From: Microcebus murinus
Lineage: Eukaryota > Chordata > Mammalia > Primates > Cheirogaleidae
Assembly (NCBI RefSeq): GCF_040939455.1
Contig: NC_134109.1
Coordinates: 57,936,001 to 58,000,000, forward strand
Direction: 5' to 3'
Length of the DNA stretch: 64,000 nucleotides
Part shown: piece by piece, positions 23,291 to 34,449 of the stretch
Position numbering within the stretch: position 1 is the stretch's first letter
Layout of the letters: every line of letters begins with the position of its first letter
The notes under the pieces: model-generated
The model's database searches: none
Told to the model about the DNA's origin: nothing
What the model saw: only the letters and a program-made list of their open reading frames with translations
Translations under genes and position numbers: made by a program

Positions 23291-24215
23291 ACTCTACTCG
23301 TTCTTAATTTTGCAATTTTTAAATGTTATTTATGACATCTATTAATAGAATTACACTCTAAACCCAGCTCTTCTCCCTATGTCTGTCCCATTATTGATCA
23401 ATAATTAATTGTTTACATTATTTTGACTATACAAATATTATTTACTACTAAACCAAGTCATGTCCAATGATTTATTTTCCTGGAGTTAATTATTGCCTCA
23501 TATTTTCATTCTTTAGTGCTCCATTAGACTATTGTTAATTGCTATTTTCCCCAGATGTTTCTATAGGTTCCTTTTCATGACTATGTTCCACACTCTCGAA
23601 GTCTTAGCTAGTAATGCGGTGGGGCTCATTAAAGATGGGCTTTTTGGCAATGATTTGGCTTTTTTATAAGGCTCTCCCACCTCCCCCTCCCAGTGTCAAT
23701 ATGTAGAGGTCTTTTCTAGGGATTCTGTTTCTCCAGTGAAGACTCTTTCAACCATGGTTGTGGGTGGCAGAAGGTCATGATATTAAGAATGAAGACATTC
23801 ACATCATCATGATGTTTCTAGCATGAGCCACTCTCCTGCACTCCATTGTACCTACTAGCTCCCAGTCTGGAACTGCTCTGGTTCAATATCCAGAGAATAA
23901 GGCTCAGGTCTTCAGTAGGAAGGTGGGAGAGGAGAACATATATTGACTTTCAAGGAATCTTCTTGTTTTCAGTCACATATTCCTATGTTTCAAGGTATTT
24001 GGTGCCTCCAAGGCCTTAGGCTTCCCAGAGTCTTTACTGGGGTTTCCCTCTTTAGGTACTTAGGGTACAGCCTCCTTTGCCCTGCTAAGGCAGTGACCAT
24101 TCCTCTGTGCATTTTCATCTTACAAAAATGTGTTGACAGTGGACATTCACTGTTACTTCCTACACCATCCTCTTTGTCCATATGGGTTTATGCTTTTCTA
24201 TAATTATTCTTTTAC
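23291..24215. other. Unassigned intronic sequence
   Basis: No recognised repeat. Short overlapping open frames on both strands at 23943-24203 show no coding signature. Confidence 0.4.
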
Positions 24216-24219
24216 TAGC

Positions 24220-24550
24220 GGTATTAATCAGGGCCCAACCAGGAGACTATACCCACTCTGAGTATTTGAAAAATGGGAATTCAATGCAAGGAATTGTTCA
24301 TACAGATGATAGAGTTGCTGAGGAGCCACTAGGGGCCTGGGAGGCAACTCAGAAATTAGCAATAACACCACCACCCCAGGCGAGAGATGATATTGCCTGA
24401 GCCCGGGGCCCTAGTAATCCTGGTGGAAGCTAGAACTATAGCAGGACTGTCTAGTGGGAGCTGGAGCCTCAGAGGAGACCTAGCTGCTACCAGATCCTCT
24501 GCCTGAGGCAGAGAGGGATGGGGAGAAATCCTCCCTCTGATTTCTCTCTA
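24220..24550. mobile_element. Medium-reiteration repeat, family not resolved
   Basis: 'aatcagggcccaaccaggag', 'atgcaaggaattgttcatac' and 'gctgaggagccactaggggc' resemble the start of a dispersed repeat. The copy at 62180-62640 shares its plan of a tandem 'accaggaag / accaacaggaag' opening and a purine-rich body. Assignment is by resemblance only. Confidence 0.4.
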
Positions 24551-25350
24551 ATTCCAACCTTTAGACTCCCACCCCAAGTGCTCCTATTTGCTGAACCCCT
24601 GGAAGCCTGGGAAGCCAACCTTGCAGAAGCTTGTCAGTCCCTCTGCATTACAGAGCAGAGCAGAACAGGGGAATAGTGAGAAAGACCAACAGAACCAGGA
24701 CTGACATGCTGTCATGTTCGTGAGGTTTGGAAATAGAGCTGAAAGAAGCATGTATTTGCAATTTAGCATGCTGAATAGAAACTTGCTTTGTATTTTAAAA
24801 GATAATTAGAAATTATAATTGGTAAATGTTTTATGGAGAAATTTCAGGCATTGTGGCACTTGGCTTAATATAGAAAGCAGTTTATTTTGCTGCATGCAAA
24901 TGTAGCTCCAGACATAGACCTATGCGAGCAGAGGCCAGCCACGTGACCACTGACATGTTCTAAGTGCCCCACTTAATTTTAGCAAAGCTAAAAAGCTGTA
25001 CATATGGCAGTTATGTAGAATCAAGTACTCCTTTGAGATTCTCCCCAGAGACATGTGTATGCACTGTTTTATAGTTCTGTTTATACACAAACACAACTGT
25101 GTGTACAATTGTGAGTGGACCCCTCATTAAGAACCCATGGCTACAAATGACAAAAGACCATGTTCATTTGTATAACTAGGAAGACCAAAGGATAGTTTCT
25201 GGCTTCATATTCTCCAGGGGTTCAAATAAAATAATCAGTATATTTCTTTCATATTCTCCCTCCCTCCCTCCGTCTCTTTCTTTAGTTTTCATTTTCCTAT
25301 ATAGGCTCCATTTGGGGACAGCTTCAAGCTTACACAGTCTTTGGTGTGTG
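24551..25350. other. Unassigned intronic sequence
   Basis: Includes a short CT-rich patch near 25255-25285. No exon or repeat family was recognised. Confidence 0.4.
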
Positions 25351-25354
25351 TTTG

Positions 25355-25520
25355 GGTGGTGGTTAATAGCTTGGAATCTAGAGTTAGGCTGTGTGGGTTC
25401 AAATCCTGAGTCCTTCACTCATTGCCTGTGAGACCTCATTAAGTTACTTAACTTCCCTTGCCTCCGTTTCCTCATCTTTAAGTGGGAAAAATAATGGTAT
25501 CCACATTATTATGAGAAATA
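25355..25520 (+). mobile_element. MIR SINE, sense
   Basis: 'gtggttaatagcttggaatc', 'gtgtgggttcaaatcctgag', 'aagttacttaacttcccttg' and 'cctccgtttcctcatcttta' run in MIR order, including the tRNA-derived B-box-like ggttcaaatcc. Confidence 0.85.
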
Positions 25521-25529
25521 AATGAAAAC

Positions 25530-25563
25530 ACATGCACACACACACACCCACACACGCGCGCGA
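25530..25563. repeat. (CA)n/(CG)n microsatellite
   Basis: acacatgcacacacacac passing into cacacacgcgcgcg. The CG end is unusual in CpG-depleted DNA. Confidence 0.85.
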
Positions 25564-25839
25564 AAGTACGGTGCTTAATCCTACAAAGACAAATGGAGTT
25601 TATAGGGTAGTCAGGGAAACATGAGGGTGTATACAAAGTATGAGAGAGGGGAAATGTTTAATATGAAGTCAAGCAGTTTCAAGTTTCTAAGCTGGAAGGG
25701 TTGTGTTATGCGAGCACTACATTTAAATCCTTCCTCAGAAAGGTGTTTGCAAGTAGAGCGTCCTTCTGGGACTGAGGGGAGGAGAGCATTGGTTTAGTGC
25801 TTGTGTTCCTGCTGACATCATCCCACACATCATTTTCAG

Positions 25840-25928
25840 GCTGTGCGCCAACATTATTGGTATCCACTATGGCTAGCCCAGTGCCTAGACTCCAGGAGGT
25901 GCCCAGTGAGTGTTGTTGAATAAATGAG
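25840..25928 (+). mobile_element. L2 3'-end fragment, sense
   Basis: 'agcccagtgcctagactcca' followed by 'gtgcccagtgagtgttgttg' and 'aataaatgagta' is the L2 terminus. Confidence 0.65.
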
Positions 25929-26072
25929 TACTTGGCAATAATCAAAATAATAACCCTATTTAGTTCTATGGCCAAACTGGAATATCTAGAAAGTGAATAA
26001 TAAGCAGCTGTGTTGTCTTCATTGACAAATGGAAGATTTCAGGAAAGAAGTGGGAATTAAGAATCCATTGAA

Positions 26073-26257
26073 CACAGTAGTAATATTCTTGGGGGATACG
26101 AGGGTTGGGAGTGGGTAAACTCACAACTAATGGGCATGATGAGCATTGTACGGGGTGGGGGGCAGAGAGGCACACCTCAAATCATGGTTGGGATGTGCCA
26201 AAGTCATAAGGGGTAACTAAAATGTTTGTACCCCCATAAATTCCTGAAATAAAAAAA
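26073..26257 (+). mobile_element. 5'-truncated strepsirrhine-type L1 3' end, sense
   Basis: About 185 bp of L1 3' UTR: 'aactaatgggcatgatgagc', 'atgtttgtacccccataaat', then 'ctgaaat' and a poly-A tail. Imperfect target-site duplications flank it: aagaatccattgaa at 26059-26072 and aagaatctgttgaa at about 26258-26271. This tail type is one I associate with lemur and galago L1. Confidence 0.7.
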
Positions 26258-26274
26258 AAGAATCTGTTGAAACA

Positions 26275-26490
26275 AAAAGGGAGACATTACTAGACAGAAT
26301 GGTGGGCAAAACCATTTCAGGCCTGTGGTAGAGTTTCAGAGCGTGGGCTGAGGAGGAGTGAGGTGAGAAGATTTCCAGTAGGTATGGGAGCTGGGAGGTG
26401 TGTGGACTGAGTGGAGAGAGGGGTGGAGAGAGTGAGAGAACTGTGGGACAAGCTTTGAGATGGGAAGCGAGATGCTAGGCTTCATCTAGA
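26275..26490. other. Purine-rich intronic sequence
   Basis: G/A-rich stretch (gtgaggtgagaag, ggagagaggggtggagagag). No family was recognised. Confidence 0.4.
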
Positions 26491-26492
26491 AA

Positions 26493-26822
26493 AGTGTTGC
26501 TGATAGAAATAGTAATAAAATGCACTATACATATGTACTGTTAAGTTTTCTACAAGTCACATTTAAAGAAGTGAAAATAAACAGGTAAAATTCACTTTAA
26601 TACATCTTATTTAACCTCATATATCTAAAACATTGTCATAGCAACATATTAATATAAAAAAATTTTAATGAGATATTTTCCATTCTTTTTTTTTTATACT
26701 AAGTCTTTGAAATCTGGTGCCTATCTTACACTTAGAGTCCATCTCAACATACACTAGTCACCCACATTTCAAATAGTCAATAGCTACCTGGGGCTGGTGG
26801 CTCCTGGATTAGACAGCCCAGG
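26493..26822 (+). mobile_element. hAT-type non-autonomous DNA transposon
   Basis: Begins gttgctgatagaaat and contains 'aaaattcactttaatacatc', 'aatgagatattttccattct', 'actaagtctttgaaatctgg' and 'tcaatagctacctggggctg'. It closes with gattagacagccca. These are landmarks of a hAT (MER1-type) MITE with GTCCAATA-like termini. A second copy of the same class lies at 60410-60719. The subfamily (MER58/MER33-like) is uncertain. Confidence 0.7.
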
Positions 26823-27545
26823 CCTAGAAAGGAAGGTCTTTAAGGGGAAGGACAGGTGGTGCCCTGGTTCCTTCTAAGGAGAATACTCTTGCTTAGAATG
26901 GGTGGATGGTTGACATAAGCAGGGCCCCAGGTGGGGGAATTTTACTACATGTGCATTTCAAAGTTTGAACCTCTGTGGAGAAAGTGGCATTCAGGAGCCC
27001 CAAGGTTTAGGAAGTCATAGCCCGAGGGGGTTATAGTTTCCCTCCTTCTCATGTTTTTAATCCCAGGGAGGGAAATGGCTCACTGTGCTTCTGGAAGAGA
27101 GAATTACTGAGATGTTTGTTCTCTTTTTTATCGTTTCTGTTTTGTTTTATTTTCAAATGGGATATAAATCTGGTGCATACTGAACTACCAATGCTGGAAG
27201 GACTGATCTTTTAAGAAGTTCTGCCTGTCAAAGAACTGCAGGGCACGTTTTCTGGTTGGTGCTGGGGAAGGCGAGAAAGGGAGGGACATTTTCACATCTC
27301 CTTGTAGATATATAGTTAAAGTCTGTTGGTGAGTGGACAGTTCAATACATATTTTGGCTGTCATCCCTCCTCCCATCAGGACTTAACTTGCACTGAAAAG
27401 GCTTCGCATACTTCTCTCAAAACATATTAATCACTGTGTGAATTCTAAATACTCACCTGGGTTGAAAATTTGGCAGCCACGTGTTGTTATATATGTGCTT
27501 ATGGGGCTTTTACTCAAGTAGTTGAGATTGATTTACACTCTTTGT
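26823..27545. other. Unassigned intronic sequence
   Basis: No recognised repeat, exon or RNA. A 63-codon antisense frame at 27185-27376 has no known domain. Confidence 0.4.
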
Positions 27546-27675
27546 TGGTGGCTCCCAAACCCCAGACATACTGAATCAGAAACTCTCGGGGTGGGGCCTA
27601 CCAATATTTATGTTTAACAACCTCCCAGATGGTTCTTTTGCAGAGATCCTGGGGTCAACCTTTGGAAACCATTGC
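27546..27675. mobile_element. MER5-type hAT MITE fragment
   Basis: 'tactgaatcagaaactctcg', 'gtggggcctaccaatattta' and 'aacaacctcccagatggttc' follow MER5A/B, ending near 'tttggaaaccattgctg'. Confidence 0.75.
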
Positions 27676-27779
27676 TGAATGTCCTCTAGGCAGTTCTGCA
27701 AAAAGTCATGGAAAGAAGTCCTTTTTTTTTTTTTTTAAGTCTTAAACATCTCATTAACCTGTGGTTCTCATTTGTTTCA

Positions 27780-28470
27780 TTTACATAAACTGCTTTGTTA
27801 GCAGCGAGTGGAAGTGGAAGGGTAAAAAGGCTGCCTTGCAGAGCTCATTCTGTGGTTTGTGAGCATGCTGTGGGGATATATTATCTGCAGCCAGAAACAA
27901 CACATCTTGTCCCACGGAGTGGGGTTACCGGGACACAGGTCAGTGCCAGGAGATGGGAGAGGAGCGAGCATTGCTTGTTACGGAGGGAAGGTAAATGGCT
28001 CGCTCTGATGGGTAAAAATGATTTAGAGGCAAAAGCCCACCACACACTTTATTAAAAAGAGAAATCTGAGGCCGGGCTCTGGTGAGAGGCTGTTTTGTGG
28101 GGAACCCAGCAGAGAGACAGGGGCCGAGGCTGAGAGGCATTGCAGCCTCCACTTACCAGGCAGGAGGGGAGAACAGCAGTGAACTTTAAAATGAACGCTT
28201 AATTTAGAGGTCGGAGTCGGGACGCCAAGCAGCTGTTGAGGCCAACGAAACAGTGGGATGGAAACAAGGAACGAAGAACGTTTTCCCCAGTAGATACTTT
28301 TAAAAAAAGAAAAAGATCCTTTTAAAATGGAGAGAGAACGGTGGGACAAGGTTCGGATGGGGTGTAGAGAAGAAACAGTAGAACCTATAGGATTTTAAAA
28401 AAATAATGGAGCAGCTGGGAGTGTTATTTCCATATGTTAATGATTTGCCCGTGGTATAAAACATGAAGAG
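27780..28470. promoter_or_regulatory. Candidate conserved non-coding block A
   Basis: No recognised repeat, and about sixteen CpGs survive between about 27915 and 28355, many in short contexts such as cggagtcgggacgcc. The rest of the intron has almost none. Homeodomain-like motifs (gcttaattta near 28200, gttaatgattt near 28437) are present. The pattern fits slowly evolving regulatory sequence. Alternatives are an unrecognised young repeat or chance. There is no direct evidence of activity. Confidence 0.35.
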
Positions 28471-29150
28471 CACATTCAGCGTTAGAACATGGTTATGCCT
28501 GATTTCTCACCATGGATAGAAATTCAGGGCTAGACCACTGTCATGGCTTGTTTCTAACCATGGATAGAATGTGTCTGAAGTAAAGCAAACAAGAAGTTGA
28601 ACCACATTTTTATAAACTATATTTTCATTGGGACTTTGTCATGTAGCTAAATCAATCGACAGCAACATATAATGGTCTGAAATGGTTACTGCATCCCCGA
28701 ATACACTGTAAGTGTAACGTCAACTTTGCTTTTGAAGTTGCATGACCATAGTAGGGTTTCTCTGGGATTTATATTATTTAACTGGAATGTCCTTTTGTGG
28801 TTTCTGAGCCAAAGTAAGAAAGTACTGGGTGGTGGACACTATGCAACTCTGAATTGATTAGGTCATTCTTTTCCATGCAGTCATCAGTAAAGATTTTATT
28901 TATTAACATAATCAATCAAAAACAAGGCACAAGATGGGTAATATATTTGGGAGGAACAGAGGTGCCAGTTAGCTGTGTTCTGCTTGGCACATTGTAGGGC
29001 TGCAGTGAATATGTGGTTTTAAATGAGTAAATGTGTGCTTTAAAATGCCACTTGCTCCCACCTAAGTGCTTTATTACAAATTAAATTCATCATTGCCTGT
29101 GAGTTCATGACAAACTTTAAAAGGTCCCACATTTTTATAGTGACTAATAT
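28471..29150. other. Unassigned sequence between two candidate conserved blocks
   Basis: A 14-bp phrase, accatggatagaa(t), is present twice, at about 28509 and 28557. A possible L2-like 3' end sits at about 28975-29040. Otherwise unique. Confidence 0.35.
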
Positions 29151-29780
29151 AACTAGGCCCTAAAACTAAGAGAAAACAATTCTATTTTGAGCACTGTTTC
29201 AGAATGCTGCATGTCTGTATTCTTACAGACACGCAGGCCCTGGGCTGGGTTGGTTGCAATAGCCGCCTTATCCGCAAGGAACGTTCGTGCATGTCCGCCT
29301 TTGCTGCTACTGAACAGTTTCGGCTGAACATTTCGGTAGCCCCGAAATGAGGAGGAGGAGATAAGGAGGACACTGAAGAATCTGTTGTCTGAGGCATTGG
29401 GGAAAAAATTAGTCCCAACGATCTTATGCAGAAGAATCTTTAGACCAGACTGGTTATCTTTTAGTTTAATTAATAAGGAGAATATATTGTTGCTTAAAAA
29501 AAAAAATCCAGTCAGTTCTCCACACATAAAATAACAAAGTTCTATTATGTTAAATCAACTGTAACTCACTTTATAATCTTGAAATGTTGTTTCTAAATTT
29601 ATTTATTTATTTTTCTGTAAATGGAATTCTTTTTTAAATCACTCCCCAGAGGAACAAGCTATTTTTATGACTCACATTGTGGAGCTTTTGTAAAGCGTTT
29701 AATCGCTTTTTAATTTGTGTTTTGTCTAAGTTTTAAAAATAAAGATTTAGTGTTTGTTTAAAGTACAGTAGCTATTACTC
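29150..29780. promoter_or_regulatory. Candidate conserved non-coding block B
   Basis: The first half (29220-29350) keeps about ten CpGs, including aacgttcgtgcatgtccgcc. The second half is AT-rich with clustered TAAT-type motifs and the inverted repeat aaagcg/cgcttt at 29692-29709 around tttaat. The block is repeat-free by eye. A 124-codon antisense open frame at 29153-29527 has no known domain and I do not call it a gene. The regulatory role is inference. Confidence 0.35.
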
Positions 29781-31680
29781 CTCAACTAATTAAATGGTCT
29801 TAGATTCTCCCTTAGCTAGTAACAAAAGGTGTGTTATGTTTTGATACTTCTTGCTTCATTTTCCCGCTTAACTGCGAAGGCTTTTCCTCCCGTGACTATC
29901 CCAGCCAGAGGATGAGAAGGAAAAGCGACATTGCATTCTTCCTGTCTGTCAGTGGGGCTCCCCAGGCATCTTTTTCTCTTTTTTCTTTTTTTAAGCTGAA
30001 AGGTAAATAATTCTTAAATGACTTTCTTATCTTTGTCATGGGAAAGTGAATTACTTCTAAAATGAGCATCTGCATGAAGACTATTTCATCCTCCGTTGTT
30101 CCCCCTGCCCAAACCCATCCAGGATTTTGTCCCAACTACTTTTAAATTTTCAGCAATTTCATCAATCAACTTATTTAACCAATGCCCATCACAAGTTCCT
30201 TTATAGTAAGATATTTTACCTAAGCTGTAGCTTAGATTCCAATTTGAGGTTATTATAACTTAATATGACTATAAGATATGAGAATAAAATAAACTTTGGG
30301 ATTATTTTGAATTAAAACCAAATTGGATATTTTTCTAAGTGTTTGTTATGCAATCATAAACTTTTCTCAGATAATCGTCTATTTTAAGGGCAGGTTCTTG
30401 GGGTGGGAGAATTAGGGACTAATACCATGTCTATTTTCAGTGTCTATTCAGAGGCTATTTGAGATTAGCCCTAGCTCCAAATGCAAGCAGTAAAGCAAAA
30501 GTTCAAAATGTTTCTTGTTTATTTTGCTATTGTAGTCATTTTTTTAAATGATTCAAGTTAAGCTCTAAGCACTCTGTCATCAGTGAAAATAAAACTATCT
30601 TATCAAGGGTGTTTGCCCTTAGCTGCCTCTATAAAGAGCAGGTGTCTGTCTCAAAAGAGCTGGAGTAGTCCTTAAAAGTCATGTGCCATGGAGAAAAAAC
30701 ACTTTAGGATATTGACTTGGGCTCTTCCTATGGTCTGAGAAAACCTGAATGTGTTGAGAAAGAGGCTGCTTGAGAAAAAGCTCTGACTGTGAGCTGAACC
30801 TTAGAACCCCAGGCTGTGCCCATGGGAAAGCTGCTTTTGAGTTGAACATACAGTGGGAATCAAGCCTAATGAAATCTAAATTGTTGGGATTCTCGCATAG
30901 CTGAAGACTATGGTTATCATGGATATTCTAGAAGGTTGTTTCTCCTTTGTGTGAAGCAAGAATAAAAATCATAAATTTCTTTAGACAAACATAAATTCAA
31001 GGATGATAATGTAATATCATAACTGAACCTTGACAAAAATTGATAAAAGTGCTTAACATTCTTGGAAAATCGATTAATTCTCGGAATATTCTTGTTGAGG
31101 TGGCTAAAATAGCCTGCACACTTTTGCTTTGCAGTCAGGGCACAGCTGAGATTTAGTTTTGACATAATGAAGAAGTTTGCAAGATGATAAATAGACCTGG
31201 ATGCAACTCTGTGTACTCTGAGCCAAGTTCCTACAGGATAAATTCTTCCTATTTGGGGGTTATTGAATAATATTTTCTTCAGTGAAACTTTTGTGAGAAC
31301 TTAATAGGTTACATACTTCCCTACTGTGGCAAAAGCCATCCAAAATTAAACTGAATATCATCAATTTTTTATAATCAAAATCTGTCTGGGATATGCATTT
31401 CTCTTTTTTTATGAAAAAGCACAGCATAGCTGTGTAAACTTTTCACTATCAGATCTAACTCAGTACTGCTAAAGAGTCAAAGAAAAATAGGCTTTTGAAG
31501 TTATCTCTGTATTTGTGGCCTTTTAAATTCTGAAAAGTATCAAGTACATATAAGAAAAAGGATTGATTTTTTTTTTTTTTTTTAGAAGATAGTTTCCTAA
31601 AGTGAGAACTGGCTAGAATTCTGAGCCATGTTCACTAAGGAAGGACGGGTTGGCAGGCATGATCCCTTTGTGGACAGCCT
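29781..31680. other. Unassigned intronic sequence
   Basis: No clear transposon or exon. T-rich tract at about 31567-31585. Antisense frames of 79-82 codons (29896-30135, 30917-31165) carry no domain. Confidence 0.4.
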
Positions 31681-31684
31681 GTCA

Positions 31685-31835
31685 GTGTCGGGGGAAATGT
31701 GATCCACACGCACTGACTCGGAGGCTGTGGGTCGTGCGGGAAGATACGCGCTGAAGACAGCAGATCAGCGTTCTAGCTCATCGCTGTGGGCCCAGCTGTG
31801 CGGGTCGCTGGAGGTGCTCGGGGACGTGACTCCTA
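31685..31835. other. Isolated CpG-dense patch
   Basis: About thirteen CpG dinucleotides in 150 bp (tgtcggggg, cacgcac, gtcgtgcggg, tacgcgct, gcgggtcgctgg, ctcggggacgtg), surrounded by CpG-poor intron. It is too short for a classical CpG island, and no repeat family was recognised. It could be an enhancer or CTCF-type element, an unrecognised retrocopy fragment, or a young strepsirrhine repeat. Confidence 0.5.
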
Positions 31836-31989
31836 ACCTGGAAAGGGAGGACATGCCCCTGAATGATCTCAGAGGTTTCTTCCAATCTGATATTCCATGT
31901 TTCCAAAGCTATGTTTTCATTATTTAAAAGGATGGTGATTTCAGTACATATCCAGCAGAGGGATTTCTCTAGTCCTTGAACACACCAAG

Positions 31990-32337
31990 CTCTGTCCTGT
32001 CTCAGGACCGTGTGCTTGGTATTCCTTCTTCCTGGCTCCTTCTCAACCCTTATACCTCAGCTCAGCTGTCATCTCCTCAGAGGGCCTTCTCTGGCCGCCT
32101 CATCTCCAGTAGTCTCCTATGTGTCTCCTTTCTCATGACCTTTCTTACCTTTGCTCTAGTCTTCTGATCTCATCAAGTTTATTTATGTGTGTCGCATTAA
32201 CTGTTTGTCCCCCTCCATTAGAGTGTAGGCTTTCTAAAGGCAAGGGGCCTTCTTTCACTGATGTATTTATGTATGTAGTGTCTACAAGAATGTTGGGCAC
32301 AAAGTAGATACTCAATAAATACTTGGTGAATGAATGA
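31990..32337 (+). mobile_element. L2 LINE 3' region, sense
   Basis: 'ctcagctcagctgtcatctc', 'tcagagggccttctctggcc', 'attagagtgtaggctttcta', and the terminus 'gatactcaataaatacttgg' then tgaatgaatga. One of the clearer L2 copies. Open frames of 62-63 codons belong to it. Confidence 0.9.
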
Positions 32338-34440
32338 CTGTAGTTTAAAAATGGCTACCAGGTATACATTTTCAAATTATATATTTGGAAAAATAAAACA
32401 CAAATAAAAACACCAATACTGTCTTTGGCTCTCATCGTGAGCCAGGGTTCACGCAGGATCAATTCATAGATTTTATGGATATTTCTTTAGCTACATAATC
32501 CGGGCATTTTGTACAGCATAAATTGTGTTTTCTTTGGTGCCTAACTTGTGGTTTATAGTTTTACACCCCAGAGAATTAGACATGATATTTATATATCCAC
32601 TGCGTGACAGTGAATTTTCCAAGATCTGTGCATCGGCTGCTCCTTTACTAATCCTGATTATCTAGAAATTGTCATCTAGACCCAGGATGGTTGAGCCTCT
32701 CTCAGTCCTGTCCAATCTCTGCTAAAGTTCAAGGCTCTTTCCTCTAATTCAGTGCCTGAGTGACCCCTCACCCCTCACCCCTGGACTAGGAAGAAAAGAC
32801 TCAATCTCCTGGGTGATGCTGGTGTTGGTGGGTATGATGCTAGGGACAAGTGGGCTTTGTGAGGCCGGCCAGGGTGCTCCTCAAGGAAATGTTTTTAGTG
32901 CACACAATATCTGGTATTTACTTGTACAACTCATGAAGGGTTTATTTATTTATTTATTTTAAAGGAATAATGCCAGGTGAAGTAGGCAGAGTTTTTTGCA
33001 TTCCTCAAGGTAGCTCTTTTTGTTAGCTCAGTAGAATAGCCTCTTATTGAGTTAAAAGGTGTAGAAATCTCTTTTTATTAGGATTTTCTAGATATCTTAA
33101 GCTTTGTCTTTTTAAAAGACAACCAGGATTAGTATAGTAGTATTGTCAAGCAGGGTTCTAGCTTGATTTTTAAAACAAAAATAATGCATGACTTTCAAAG
33201 TTGTATTTTCTAGTCTTTTCTTTTGCAATCTGAAAAAGAGAATGGGAGAGGGAGATTTATTAAGAAAATATTAACCAGTACTTCTGAAGAGATAATCTTG
33301 AAATAATATTTGGATTTTTTTTCCTGAGGTTTGGTCCTAAAGAATCTCAAATTGGAATTTTTATTTCCTTGTTACACACTGAAAACTTCAGTAGATTATT
33401 TATTTGATTTCCTTTTAGCTCTAAAACAGGAAACTCTTAGGTTAAATAGAAAGGAAAAAGAAATTACCCTAAAATTTATCCTCAGGTTGAAGAATTGGAA
33501 AAGAGTTATTGTTTTATATTTTGATTTCTCAGAGTGTGAGAAAACTGTCCCTGTCCAGATGCTTGCCAAGTTCTGAGAGAACATTTAAGAGTGTTTTTTG
33601 AGTAGCAAAGGGAGATAGTCAGGGTCTTGTATGCGGGTGTTCCAGGTTTCAAACTGTAACAGGGGAATGGGAGAAAAGAGGGAAGCATTCCCAAATTAAA
33701 CATAACTCTCAGGAAATGGGCCAGAACACCTGGGAGAGGTCGGGGGTCAGAAAATACAAACTCAGGGTTCAATATTTTGATCTCATCTCACAAAACAAAA
33801 TGGTCATATAGAGGGGACAGAAGAAAATCTGGAGTTTTATAAAGAAATTAGAAAATGAGGATTCTGTCATTCTAGTACCATTCTGTCATTCTCCCATGAC
33901 TTTATGATGTTTCAAAAAATATTTTCAGAATTGACACTGAAACTTTCTGGTGGTCTCTTATTGCTTAAGCATCAGGTTCAGAAGTTATTTATCTCTTTCT
34001 CTTAATTCCCAGAGGTTCACTTCTGAGAACCTTATGAGGCAGACTTTTTGGCCAGTTTTTACAGGCTCTGGAGGGTGGGGTGGGGTAGTCCAGTACTCAG
34101 AGGTGGAGAGACACCACAGCCCTGGATCAGGGGCAACTCGCCTATATGGAGAGAAAGAGGTTTTGCAAACGTTACTTCATGGGACCTCCTAGGGAAAAAG
34201 AGGGTGGTTTTTCCATCTCATTTCCCAGCTCTGAGTTCTCTGAAATCGCTTGATTTTTGCCAGGTGTCAAATTATAACCCTCCTTGTCAACCACAAATGA
34301 CTAATGATTAGCCTAATGACTATACAAAGTTTGAAATTCACATTCACATTTTAACTTACTGCTGGCTACATTGTGTTTTCATAAATTGTGAACAAAAAAT
34401 ATTCTCCCCAAAAGCCAATAAAAACAAAGTTTTAGAGTCT
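32338..34440. other. Unassigned intronic sequence with short simple repeats
   Basis: Contains a (TTTA)n run at 32941-32961 and a triplicated cacccct motif at about 32767-32782. Overlapping sense and antisense frames at 33331-33772 show no coding features. No named transposon was recognised. Confidence 0.4.
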
Positions 34441-34449
34441 TAATGGCAA

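Noticed and set aside
25355..25520. tRNA gene suggested by the ggttcaaatcc B-box-like word
   Set aside because: It is the tRNA-derived head of a MIR SINE. No cloverleaf or intact A box is present.
29153..29527. 124-codon antisense open frame overlapping candidate block B
   Set aside because: Two antisense frames overlap here, neither with a known domain. CpG retention is better explained by non-coding constraint.
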